Assembly (NCBI RefSeq): GCF_963422335.1
Contig: NZ_OY729424.1
Span: forward strand, 2,356,001 to 2,420,000
Direction: 5' to 3'
DNA: 64,000 bases
From: an uncultured Roseateles sp.
Lineage (GTDB): Bacteria; Pseudomonadota; Gammaproteobacteria; Burkholderiales; Burkholderiaceae_C
Both the position numbers and the translations under genes were made by a program. The notes under the pieces are model-generated. The model was given only the letters and a program-made list of their open reading frames with translations, was not told the origin of the DNA and made no database searches. Of this stretch, positions 23,616 to 32,589 are shown in pieces; position 1 is the stretch's first letter, and every line of letters starts with the position of its first letter.

Positions 23616-24545
23616 TCAGACGCGGTCGATGATTTTTTCGCCAAAGAGCCCCTGCGGTCTGACGAGCAGAAACAGCAGGGCCATCACGTAGGCAAACCAG
23701 ATCTCGATGCCGCCACCCATGTAAGGGCCGATATAGATCTCCGACAGCTTCTCGCCGACGCCGATGATCAGCCCGCCGATGATGGCGCCGGGCACCGAGG
23801 TCAGGCCGCCGAGAATCACCACCGGCAGCGCCTTCAGGGCGACCAGCTGCAGCGAGAACTGCACGCCGAGCTTGCTGCCCCAGATGATGCCGGCGACCAG
23901 GGCCACGAGGCCCGCGACCGACCAGACAATGATCCAGATGCGGTTCAGCGGAATGCCTATCGACTGGGCGGCCTGGTGGTCGTCGGCCACCGCGCGCAGG
24001 GCGCGGCCGGTCGAGGTCTTCTGGAAGAACAGCGCCAGCACGGCGACCAGGGCCGCAGCAATCAAGGCCGCGTAAACGTCTTCCTTGTTCACCAGCACGC
24101 CACCCTGGAATACGCTTTCCAGCAGGAACACCGGGTCCTTGGGCATGCCGACATCGATCTTGTAGATGTCGCTGCCGAAGATCATCTGGCCGGTGCCGTC
24201 GAGGAAGTAGCTGGCTCCGAGCGTGGCCATCAGGAGGGTGATGCCCTCCTGGTTGACCAGCTTGCCCAGCACCCAGCGCTCCATCGCCCAGGCGACGACC
24301 ATCATGCACAGGGCCGCGGCGGCAAAGCCCAGCACATTGGCCAGTATCTTGTTGTCGAAACCGAACCAATGCGGGATCCACTCCGAGAAGCGGGCCATCG
24401 CCAGCGCCGCGAACAGCACCATGGCTCCTTGAGCGAAATTGAACACGCCCGAGGCCTTGTAGATCAGCACAAAACCCAGCGCGATCAGCGAATACAGCAT
24501 GCCGGCCATCAGGCCGCCTATCAATGCTTCGAGAAAGAATGCCAT
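23616..24545 (-). CDS. livH: Branched-chain amino acid-type ABC transporter permease LivH-like
   Basis: The 309-residue product has about eight membrane segments. It carries ALIGGLMAGMLYSLIALGFVLIYKASGVFNFAQGAMVLFAAL and VILGGLTSVPGAIIGGLIIGVGEKL, both typical of LivH. It forms the heterodimeric channel with LivM. It follows livG by 12 bases in the same operon. Confidence 0.93.
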   Translation of the reverse strand: MAFFLEALIGGLMAGMLYSLIALGFVLIYKASGVFNFAQGAMVLFAALAMARFSEWIPHWFGFDNKILANVLGFAAAALCMMVVAWAMERWVLGKLVNQEGITLLMATLGASYFLDGTGQMIFGSDIYKIDVGMPKDPVFLLESVFQGGVLVNKEDVYAALIAAALVAVLALFFQKTSTGRALRAVADDHQAAQSIGIPLNRIWIIVWSVAGLVALVAGIIWGSKLGVQFSLQLVALKALPVVILGGLTSVPGAIIGGLIIGVGEKLSEIYIGPYMGGGIEIWFAYVMALLFLLVRPQGLFGEKIIDRV

Positions 24546-24557
24546 GGTCGCGTCCTG

Positions 24558-25343
24558 TCAGTGCGTCGTGCCGAGATAGGCACTGATCACGTCTTCGTTG
24601 TTGCGCACCTCGTCGGGCGTGCCGTCGCCGATCTTCTTGCCGTAGTCGAGCACGACGACGCGGTCCGAGATGTCCATCACCACGCCCATGTCGTGTTCGA
24701 TCAGGACGATGGTGGTGCCGAATTCATCGTTGACATCGAGGATGAAGCGGCTCATGTCCTGCTTCTCTTCCACATTCATGCCGGCCATGGGCTCGTCGAG
24801 CAAGAGCACGGTGGGCTCCATCGCAAGGGCCCGGCCCAGGTCAACCCGCTTTTGCAGGCCGTAGGGCATCTTGCCGACGGCGGTCTTGCGGTAGGGCTGG
24901 ATTTCCAGGAAATCGATGATGCGTTCGACCACCAGGCGCTGTTCGCTTTCCTCGCGCTGGGCCGCACCGAAGCGCAGGGCCTGCTGGAAGATATTGCTCT
25001 TCATCTTCAGGTTGCGGCCGGTCATGATGTTGTCCACCACGCTCATGCCCTTGAATAGCGCCAGGTTCTGGAAGGTGCGGGCCACGCCCATCTCGGCCAC
25101 CTGGCGCGAATTCATGTGGTGGAAGGTCTGGCCCTTGAAGCTGATGGCGCCTTCCTGCGGCGCGTAGACGCCGTTGATGCAGTTCAGCATCGAGCTCTTG
25201 CCGGCGCCGTTGGGGCCGATGATGGCGCGTATCTCGTGCTCGCGCACATTGAAGCTGATGTCGGTCAGTGCCTTCACGCCGCCGAAACGCAGGCTGATGT
25301 TCTGCACATCGAGGATGACCTCGCCGATTTTCTTGCCGGACAT
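24558..25343 (-). CDS. livG: Branched-chain amino acid-type ABC transporter ATP-binding protein LivG-like
   Basis: The 261-residue product has Walker A GPNGAGKSSMLN, Walker B VLLLDEPMAGMN and the LivG-type insert GVARTFQNLALFKGMSVVDNIMTGR. The ABC signature is changed: PYGLQKRVDLGRALA in place of LSGGQ, which is common in LivG of this operon type. Its ATG overlaps the TGA of the upstream acyl-CoA ligase gene by one base (TGATG), so the two are translationally coupled. Confidence 0.92.
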   Translation of the reverse strand: MSGKKIGEVILDVQNISLRFGGVKALTDISFNVREHEIRAIIGPNGAGKSSMLNCINGVYAPQEGAISFKGQTFHHMNSRQVAEMGVARTFQNLALFKGMSVVDNIMTGRNLKMKSNIFQQALRFGAAQREESEQRLVVERIIDFLEIQPYRKTAVGKMPYGLQKRVDLGRALAMEPTVLLLDEPMAGMNVEEKQDMSRFILDVNDEFGTTIVLIEHDMGVVMDISDRVVVLDYGKKIGDGTPDEVRNNEDVISAYLGTTH

Positions 25344-27289
25344 CAGGCTGCCCTCCGTGCAGGTGCAAAGGTCTTGGTGTCGACGATCTTCAGATCGGCC
25401 GCCACCATGCCGGTGCGCCCGTCCTCGAACTTCACCTGGGTCTCGATGTACTGGCTGCTCTTGCCGCCGTACAGTGCATCGACCAGCACCTGGTAGCGCT
25501 CGTTGATGAAGCCGCGCTTGACCTTGCGGGTGCGCGTCATCTCGCCGTCATCGGCGTCGAGCTCCTTGTGCAGCACCAGGAAGCGGCTGATCTGGCTGCC
25601 GGCCAGCAGCTCGTCTTGCGCCAGGTCGGCGTTGACCTTCTCTATGCACTCGCGAATCATTTCGTAGACCTCAGGCTTTTGCGCCAGATCGGTGTAGCCG
25701 GCATAGGGCAGGTTGCGTTTCTCGGCCCAGTTGCCCACCGCTTCCATATCGATATTGATGAAGGCGCAGACCTTTTCGCGCTTGTCGCCAAAGGCCACCG
25801 CCTCCTTGATGAAGGGGAAGAACTTCAGCTTGTTCTCCACATACTTGGGCGCGAACATCGCGCCGTCATTGGCGCCGCCCATCAGTCGACCCACGTCCTT
25901 GGCGCGGTCGATGATCTTCAGATGGCCAGAGGCATCGATGAAGCCGGCGTCGCCGGTGTGGTACCAGCCCTCGGCGGTCAGCACCTCGGCCGTGGCCTCC
26001 GGGTTCTTGTAGTACTCCTTCAGCAGGCCGGGCGATTTGACGAGGATCTCGCCACTCGACGCCAGCTTGATTTCCACGCCGTCGATGGGCACGCCCACGG
26101 TGTCGGCGCGGGCCTGGTGGTCGGGCTGCAGACAGACGAACACGGCCGTCTCGGTCGAGCCATAGAGCTGCTTCAGATTGATGCCTATCGAGCGGTAGAA
26201 GCTGAACAGGTCCGGGCCTATCGCCTCACCGGCGGTGTAGGCCACGCGCACACGGCTCAGGCCCAGCGAGTTGCGCAAGGGGCCGTAAATGCACAGCTGG
26301 CCCAGCGCGTAATGCAGGCGGTCAAGACCCGACACCGGCTTGCCATCCATCTTGGCCGGGCCGACGCGCCGGGCCAGGTTCATGAAATGGTGGAACAGCC
26401 ATTTCTTGATCGCCCCGGCATCCTCCATCCGTATCATCACGGTGGTCAGCAGACCCTCGAAGATGCGCGGCGGCGCGAAGTAGTAGGTCGGGCCTATCTC
26501 CTTCAGGTCTATGGTCACCGTGCTGGCCGACTCGGGGCAGTTGACGATGTAGCCGCAGGCGATCCACTGCGCATAGCTGAAGATGTTCTGGCCAATCCAG
26601 GCCGGTGGCAGATAGGCCAGCACCTCTTCGTCGCTGGTCAGCCTGTCAAAGCGTGCGCCTGCCTGGGCGCGGTCGATCAAGCTGTTGTGCGTGTGGACCA
26701 CGCCCTTGGGGTTGCCGGTGGTGCCCGAGGTGAAGAACATCGCAGCGACATCGCCGCCTTCGCCCTTCTGTACCTCGGCGTCGAAGAAACCGGGCAGCTG
26801 GGCCAGGCGCTCACGGCCGGCGGCAATCAATTCGTCCAGGGAGGCGAGGCCCGGTTCGTTGTAGTGGCGCAGGCCGCGCGGATCATCGAACCAGATGTGC
26901 GCCAGTTGCGGGCAGTGCTCGCGCAGCTCCAGCATCTTGTCGACCTGCTCCTGGTCTTCGACCACGGCAAAGGCGATGTCGGCGTTGTTGATCGGGAAGC
27001 GGAACTCGGCGGCCACCGCGTCCTGGTACAGCGGCACCGGAATCGCGCCCAGCGATTGCGCCGCCAGCATCGCGGCGGACAGGCGAGGCCGGTTGTCGCC
27101 CACCACCACGATGTGCTGGCCGCGCTGCAGACCTGCCTGGGCCAGGCCATGGGCCAGCGCGCGCACCAGATCGGCCAGTTGCGACCAGCTCAGGGCCTGC
27201 CAGATGCCGTATTCCTTTTCGCGCAGGGCCGGTGCGTTCGGGCGCTGTGCCGCATGGGCCAGCAATAGCCTTGGAAAGGTCGTTGACAC
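25343..27289 (-). CDS. AMP-dependent acyl-CoA synthetase/ligase (long-chain type)
   Basis: The 648-residue product is an ANL-superfamily ligase. The ATP loop is MFFTSGTTGNPKGVVHTHNS, the adenine motif region is KQLYGSTETAVF, and GWYHTGDAGFIDASGHLKIIDRAKDV carries the ribose-binding Asp and hinge. It activates a carboxylic acid to its CoA thioester. It is the first gene of the liv operon, so it probably traps the acid imported by the transporter. The start is GTG 27289 with AGGAGA upstream. The substrate is unknown; long-chain, dicarboxylic or aromatic acids are all possible. Confidence 0.9.
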   Translation of the reverse strand: MSTTFPRLLLAHAAQRPNAPALREKEYGIWQALSWSQLADLVRALAHGLAQAGLQRGQHIVVVGDNRPRLSAAMLAAQSLGAIPVPLYQDAVAAEFRFPINNADIAFAVVEDQEQVDKMLELREHCPQLAHIWFDDPRGLRHYNEPGLASLDELIAAGRERLAQLPGFFDAEVQKGEGGDVAAMFFTSGTTGNPKGVVHTHNSLIDRAQAGARFDRLTSDEEVLAYLPPAWIGQNIFSYAQWIACGYIVNCPESASTVTIDLKEIGPTYYFAPPRIFEGLLTTVMIRMEDAGAIKKWLFHHFMNLARRVGPAKMDGKPVSGLDRLHYALGQLCIYGPLRNSLGLSRVRVAYTAGEAIGPDLFSFYRSIGINLKQLYGSTETAVFVCLQPDHQARADTVGVPIDGVEIKLASSGEILVKSPGLLKEYYKNPEATAEVLTAEGWYHTGDAGFIDASGHLKIIDRAKDVGRLMGGANDGAMFAPKYVENKLKFFPFIKEAVAFGDKREKVCAFINIDMEAVGNWAEKRNLPYAGYTDLAQKPEVYEMIRECIEKVNADLAQDELLAGSQISRFLVLHKELDADDGEMTRTRKVKRGFINERYQVLVDALYGGKSSQYIETQVKFEDGRTGMVAADLKIVDTKTFAPARRAA

Positions 27290-27372
27290 GCTTGTTGTCT
27301 CCTGTCTGTCCGTAGCGCAACCTCCAAAAGAAGTCGCAACCCGGGTTTCTGAGGGCTATGCTAGACCTGACT

Positions 27373-27402
27373 TTGACGCCAAGATGTCGTTACGACGACA
27401 AT
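27373..27402 (+). promoter_or_regulatory. Putative promoter of the Crp/Fnr gene with overlapping palindrome
   Basis: TTGACG (27373-27378) and GACAAT (27397-27402) are spaced by 18 bases. TGTCGT (27385-27390) and ACGACA (27395-27400) form a perfect inverted repeat around TACG, covering the spacer and most of the -10. The half-site size and spacing fit a Crp/Fnr dimer. Confidence 0.5.
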
Positions 27403-27477
27403 CCTAGGGGTATCACGGGGGCGTGATTTCCCGGGGGTGTCTGGTAAGGCTGCAGTCAACTTGCGAGCGTTTTTCTG

Positions 27478-28215
27478 ATGCACCCGAATGCAACCCCGAC
27501 GGCCGCCATGGCCCACCCGCCACTGCGCCTGCGTGCCCGCGCCGCCACCGGCGACGAGCTGGCGCAAATCCCCTGGCTGCCGCTGCTGGAGCGCACGCAG
27601 CGCGAGGCGGTGATCGCCCAGCTGCAGGTGGCCGATGCCGAGGTGGGCGAGCGCGTCTGCCGCTTCGGCCGGCCGGCGACCTTCTGGTTCGGCGTCGTCG
27701 ATGGCCTGCTGAAGATGAGCAATGACGACTCGGGTGGCACCGCCATCACCTTCACCGGCGTGCCGCCGGGCGGCTGGTTCGGCGAGGGCACCCTGCTCAA
27801 GCGCGAGGTCTATCGCTACAACATCCAGGCCTTGCGGCGCAGCGTCGTGGCCGGCCTGCCGGTCGAGACCTTCCACTGGCTGCTGGAGAGTTCGATCCCG
27901 TTCAACCGCTTCGTGCTGAACCAGCTCAACGAGCGCCTGGGCCAGTTCATTGCCGCGCGCGAGATCGACCGCATGACCGACCCCGACCTGCGCGTGGCGC
28001 GCAACCTGGCCTCGCTGTTCCACCCGACCTTGTATCCCGGCGTCGGCAGCCTGCTGCGCATCACCCAGACCGAGCTGGGCTATCTGGTGGGCCTGTCACG
28101 CCAGCGCGTCAACCAGGCGCTGAAAACGCTGCAGGACCAAGGCCTGATACGGATCGAGTATGGCGGGCTGCGCGTCCTGGATCTGGGCGGCCTGCGCCTG
28201 TTCCACTCGCCATGA
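27478..28215 (+). CDS. Crp/Fnr family transcriptional regulator
   Basis: The 245-residue product has an N-terminal cyclic-nucleotide-binding-like beta-barrel (FWFGVVDGLLKMSNDDSG, GVPPGGWFGEGTLLKRE) and a C-terminal winged helix with recognition helix LGYLVGLSRQRVNQALKTLQDQGLIRIEYGGLRVLD. It lacks the N-terminal cysteine cluster of Fnr and the full cAMP pocket is not evident, so its ligand is unknown; an acyl-CoA or acid is a guess from context. It is divergent from the liv operon. A perfect palindrome lies in between. Confidence 0.88.
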   Translation: MHPNATPTAAMAHPPLRLRARAATGDELAQIPWLPLLERTQREAVIAQLQVADAEVGERVCRFGRPATFWFGVVDGLLKMSNDDSGGTAITFTGVPPGGWFGEGTLLKREVYRYNIQALRRSVVAGLPVETFHWLLESSIPFNRFVLNQLNERLGQFIAAREIDRMTDPDLRVARNLASLFHPTLYPGVGSLLRITQTELGYLVGLSRQRVNQALKTLQDQGLIRIEYGGLRVLDLGGLRLFHSP

Positions 28216-28239
28216 AAAAAGGCTGCCGAGGCAGCCTTT
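28215..28239 (-). terminator. Rho-independent terminator of the PEP-CTERM gene
   Basis: AAAGGCTGC and GCAGCCTTT form a 9-base stem around CGAG. The T run is on the minus strand, downstream of the gene ending at 28259, and it also separates it from the convergent Crp/Fnr gene. Confidence 0.75.
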
Positions 28240-28258
28240 GCGGAGGTAAGTCCTAGGT

Positions 28259-28861
28259 TCAGACCTTGCGGCGCTTGGCCATGAAGCCGAACATGCCCAG
28301 ACCGGCCAGCATCAGCGCATAGGTCTGCGGCTCGGGCACGGCAGCTGTGGTCGCCACCAGGTTGTCGATCGAGGTGTTGCCGGCGGCATTGCCCGAGAAC
28401 GTGAAATGGCTGATGCCGTTGTTCGACGTGATGGTGTAGCTTGCGTAGACGCCCGGGTCGGACATGGCGCCAAAGGTCAGGAACAGGTTCTGGCTGAAGA
28501 TCAGCGCATTGTCCTTGTCATACGCTGCCAAGGTGGTGCCGGTGTAACCCGCCACGTCCAGCTTGAACGAGGTCAGCGAGTCGCCGAAGCCGGTGTTGAA
28601 CTTGACATCGATGGGGCCCGAGCTGCCGTTGGTGCTGTCCGCCAGCCACAGGCCATCCGGGTTGTTGCCGCGCGTGGCGCAGTTCAGCGCGCCGCTGCAA
28701 TAGTAGTTGCGGCCGGTCGATTGGGTGCCGAACCACTGGCTTTCCCACGCGGGGAAGCTGCCCTCGAAGTCTTCGGTGAACACAGCCGCCTGGGCTGAAC
28801 CGATGCTGGCGACGGCCAGTGCAATGGCGGTCGCGAAGAAGGAGATGCGATGTGATGTCAT
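28259..28861 (-). CDS. PEP-CTERM sorting-domain protein
   Basis: The 200-residue product has a signal peptide (ISFFATAIALAVASIGSAQA), a beta-rich exported domain with two cysteines (YCSGALNCATRG), and a C-terminal PEP-CTERM tail: VPEPQTYALMLAGLGMFGFMAKRRKV, i.e. the PEP motif, a membrane helix and a basic end. Such tails are cut by an exosortase, and the proteins are linked to exopolysaccharide or biofilm. No exosortase is in the window. ATG 28861 is preferred over an upstream TTG at 28882. Confidence 0.88.
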   Translation of the reverse strand: MTSHRISFFATAIALAVASIGSAQAAVFTEDFEGSFPAWESQWFGTQSTGRNYYCSGALNCATRGNNPDGLWLADSTNGSSGPIDVKFNTGFGDSLTSFKLDVAGYTGTTLAAYDKDNALIFSQNLFLTFGAMSDPGVYASYTITSNNGISHFTFSGNAAGNTSIDNLVATTAAVPEPQTYALMLAGLGMFGFMAKRRKV

Positions 28862-28966
28862 AAGGTTCGATGTCCGTAGCAAGCCAAGGCCTTAAGGCTA
28901 CGTTACGCGGGCCTGCCGCGCACCCCCTGCCTCCGGGGAGTCCCCCCGAACCACGGGGGCAGGACA

Positions 28967-29866
28967 CTAGAGATTGCTCACGCCAGTCGCCACGTGCCCC
29001 GATGGCACATGAGCCGAGGCGCTTTCGATATGGCCGGTCTGGTCATCGAAAAAGAAGTCGGGCTCGAACTCGCGCAGAAACTCGCCCTTGGCCAGGCCGC
29101 CCAGAAACATCGCCTCGTCGACCTCGATGTTCCAATTCATCAAGGTGCGTATCGCACGCTCGTGGGCGGGGGCACTGCGCGCCGTGACCAGGGCTGTGCG
29201 CACCTGCATGCCAAGGGCGGGTGCCTGCTGCAGCCGCTGCAGCGCCTCCAGCAGCGGCTTGAACGGCCCTGCGGGCAGGGGCGTGTCGGCACGCAGCGTT
29301 TCATGGGCCTGGAAGGCATCGAGCCCATCGCTCTGGTAGACGCGCTCGGCCTCGTCGGAGAACAGCACCGCGTCACCGTCGAAGGCGATGCGCACCTCGA
29401 GGGGATGCGCATCGGACGCATGGGCCGAATGGGGATACACCCGTGCCGCCGGCACCCCGGCCGTCAGCGCCTGCCGTACATCGGCCTCGTTGACGGACAG
29501 GAACAGATTCGCCTTCAGCGGCGTCAGATAGCGCCAAGGCGGCGCGCCACGTGTGAACACCCCGCGCTGCACCGCCAGCCCGTAGTGACGCGCCGAGCGG
29601 AATACACGCATGCCCGAGACCGGGTCATTGCGCGATAGCACCACCACCTCGACCCGTTGCGCCTGCCCGGGCTCGTTGAAAGCCAGCAGCTTGTTGACCA
29701 GCGAGAACGCCACCCCCGGCTTGGCCGGCCGGTCCAGCCGCGCCAGCTGCAGCTGCATGTAGGCACGGTCATCCTCGGCCTCGAAGAGCTGGTTCTCTTC
29801 CTCGAAGTCGAACAGGGCGCGGGAGGAGATGGCAACGACCAACTGGCCGGCTAGGGTGGCGGGCAT
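28967..29866 (-). CDS. 5'-nucleotidase (cytosolic NT5C1-like family)
   Basis: The 299-residue product matches the 5'-nucleotidase family of the HAD superfamily: VVAISSRALFDFEEENQLFE, LVNKLLAFN, EVVVLSRNDPVSGMRVFRS, VRIAFDGDAVLFSDEAERVYQ (the DxD-containing acid motif) and FLGGLAKGEFLREFEPDFFFDDQTGHIESA at the C-terminal end. It likely dephosphorylates nucleoside monophosphates. It stands alone between the PEP-CTERM gene and gspF on the same strand. The frame ends at 28967 with a GC-rich hairpin region after it. Confidence 0.87.
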   Translation of the reverse strand: MPATLAGQLVVAISSRALFDFEEENQLFEAEDDRAYMQLQLARLDRPAKPGVAFSLVNKLLAFNEPGQAQRVEVVVLSRNDPVSGMRVFRSARHYGLAVQRGVFTRGAPPWRYLTPLKANLFLSVNEADVRQALTAGVPAARVYPHSAHASDAHPLEVRIAFDGDAVLFSDEAERVYQSDGLDAFQAHETLRADTPLPAGPFKPLLEALQRLQQAPALGMQVRTALVTARSAPAHERAIRTLMNWNIEVDEAMFLGGLAKGEFLREFEPDFFFDDQTGHIESASAHVPSGHVATGVSNL

Positions 29867-29930
29867 CGGAGGATGATAGCGAGGCAGTTCACTGCGGATG
29901 GTCCGAGGTCGCAGCGGCCTTGACCGACCC

Positions 29931-31145
29931 CTACTTCACCCAGGTATTGAGCTGGATGATGGGCAGCAACACCGCCAGCACGATCAGCAGCACCACTCCG
30001 CCCATCGCCACGATCAGGATGGGCTCCAGCAGGGTTGCCGCGGCCATGGCCCGGCGCTGCACCTCGGTGCTGAGCTGCTTGGCGGCGCGTTCCAGCATCT
30101 GCGGCAGCTTGCCGGTCTGTTCGCCCAGGCGGGCGAACATGGCCAGGATGCCGGGGAAACGTTTCTTGCCGGCCAGGGCCGAGCCCAGCGGCGCGCCTTC
30201 GCGGACCTGGGACAGGGCCTCCAGCGCGTCGGCGCGCATGGCGCGGTTGGACAGGGTTTCGGCCGCGGCCTGCAGTGATTTGAGTATGGGCACGCCGGCG
30301 CCGGCCAGCATGGCCAGCGTGCCGGCGAAGCGCGAGGCGTTGTAGCCGCGGGCCAGCTTGCCGACCAGGGGCAGGGTCAGGGTGGCGGCGTCGAAGCGTT
30401 CGCGGAAGGCGTCGTTGCGCAGCATCCAGCTCAGCAGGCCGGTGCCGGTGATCAGCAGCACCACCACCAGCCAGCCCCATTGGCGCACGAAGGCGCTCAG
30501 GCCCAGCATGGCAATGGTCAAGGTCGGCAAGGTGCGCTTGCTGCTGGTGAAGACCGTGGCCACCTGGGGCACGACATAGGTGACCAGGAAGACGACGATG
30601 ATGACGGCGATCAGCGACACGATGGCCGGGTAGGCCATCGCGCCTATCAGCTTGGCGCGCAGGTTCTGCCGTTCTTCCAGATCATCGGCCAGGCGCTCCA
30701 GCACCACGCCCAGGGCGCCGCTCTGCTCGCCGGCGGCGACCACGGCGCGATAGACCTCGTCGAACTCGCGCGGCGCGGTGGCCAGGGCGGCGGCAAAGCT
30801 GGCGCCGCCGTTGACCTCGCTCTTCAGCTGGGCGACCAGCTCGCGCTGCTTGGCGTCTTCGCTCTCATCGGCCAGGGCCGTCAGTGCGCGTTCGATCGGC
30901 AGGCCGGCGGCCACCAGGCCGGCCAGTTGGCGGGTCCAGACGGCCAGCAGGGTGGAGTTGAAGGTGCGGCGCGCGAACAGCGACGAGCGTGCGGCCATGC
31001 TGGCCTGCTGCACCGCTGCCACCGACAGCGGCACCAGGCCTTGCGCACGCAGCTGTGCGCGCGCGGCACGCGGGTTGTCGGCCTCGACCAGGCCGCTTGT
31101 CGTGCGGCCGGCGTTGTTCAGCGCTTCGTATTTGTAGGCAGGCAT
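29931..31145 (-). CDS. gspF: Type II secretion system inner-membrane protein GspF
   Basis: The 404-residue product is the polytopic platform protein. It starts MPAYKYEALNNAGRTTSGLVEADNPRAARAQLR, has two GspF cytoplasmic repeats (TRQLAGLVAAGLPIERAL and ARGYNASRFAGTLAMLAGAGVPI) and three membrane segments, including AYPAIVSLIAVIIVVFLVTYVVP and the C-terminal LLIVLAVLLPII. It is last in the operon, 16 bases after gspE. Confidence 0.95.
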   Translation of the reverse strand: MPAYKYEALNNAGRTTSGLVEADNPRAARAQLRAQGLVPLSVAAVQQASMAARSSLFARRTFNSTLLAVWTRQLAGLVAAGLPIERALTALADESEDAKQRELVAQLKSEVNGGASFAAALATAPREFDEVYRAVVAAGEQSGALGVVLERLADDLEERQNLRAKLIGAMAYPAIVSLIAVIIVVFLVTYVVPQVATVFTSSKRTLPTLTIAMLGLSAFVRQWGWLVVVLLITGTGLLSWMLRNDAFRERFDAATLTLPLVGKLARGYNASRFAGTLAMLAGAGVPILKSLQAAAETLSNRAMRADALEALSQVREGAPLGSALAGKKRFPGILAMFARLGEQTGKLPQMLERAAKQLSTEVQRRAMAAATLLEPILIVAMGGVVLLIVLAVLLPIIQLNTWVK

Positions 31146-31161
31146 GGCTGTCTGTTCCTAC

Positions 31162-32583
<1,422 letters not shown>

Positions 32584-32589
32584 GGTGGG

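Noticed and set aside
22485..25058. Long plus-strand frame (857 codons) opposite livM, livH and livG
   Set aside because: Antisense shadow, composition dominated by His/Gln/Gly/Arg, no motifs.
28862..28967. Sigma-54 promoter for the PEP-CTERM gene
   Set aside because: Some PEP-CTERM genes are RpoN-controlled, but no GG-N10-GC element with the right spacing is visible; the stretch only holds GC-rich hairpins.
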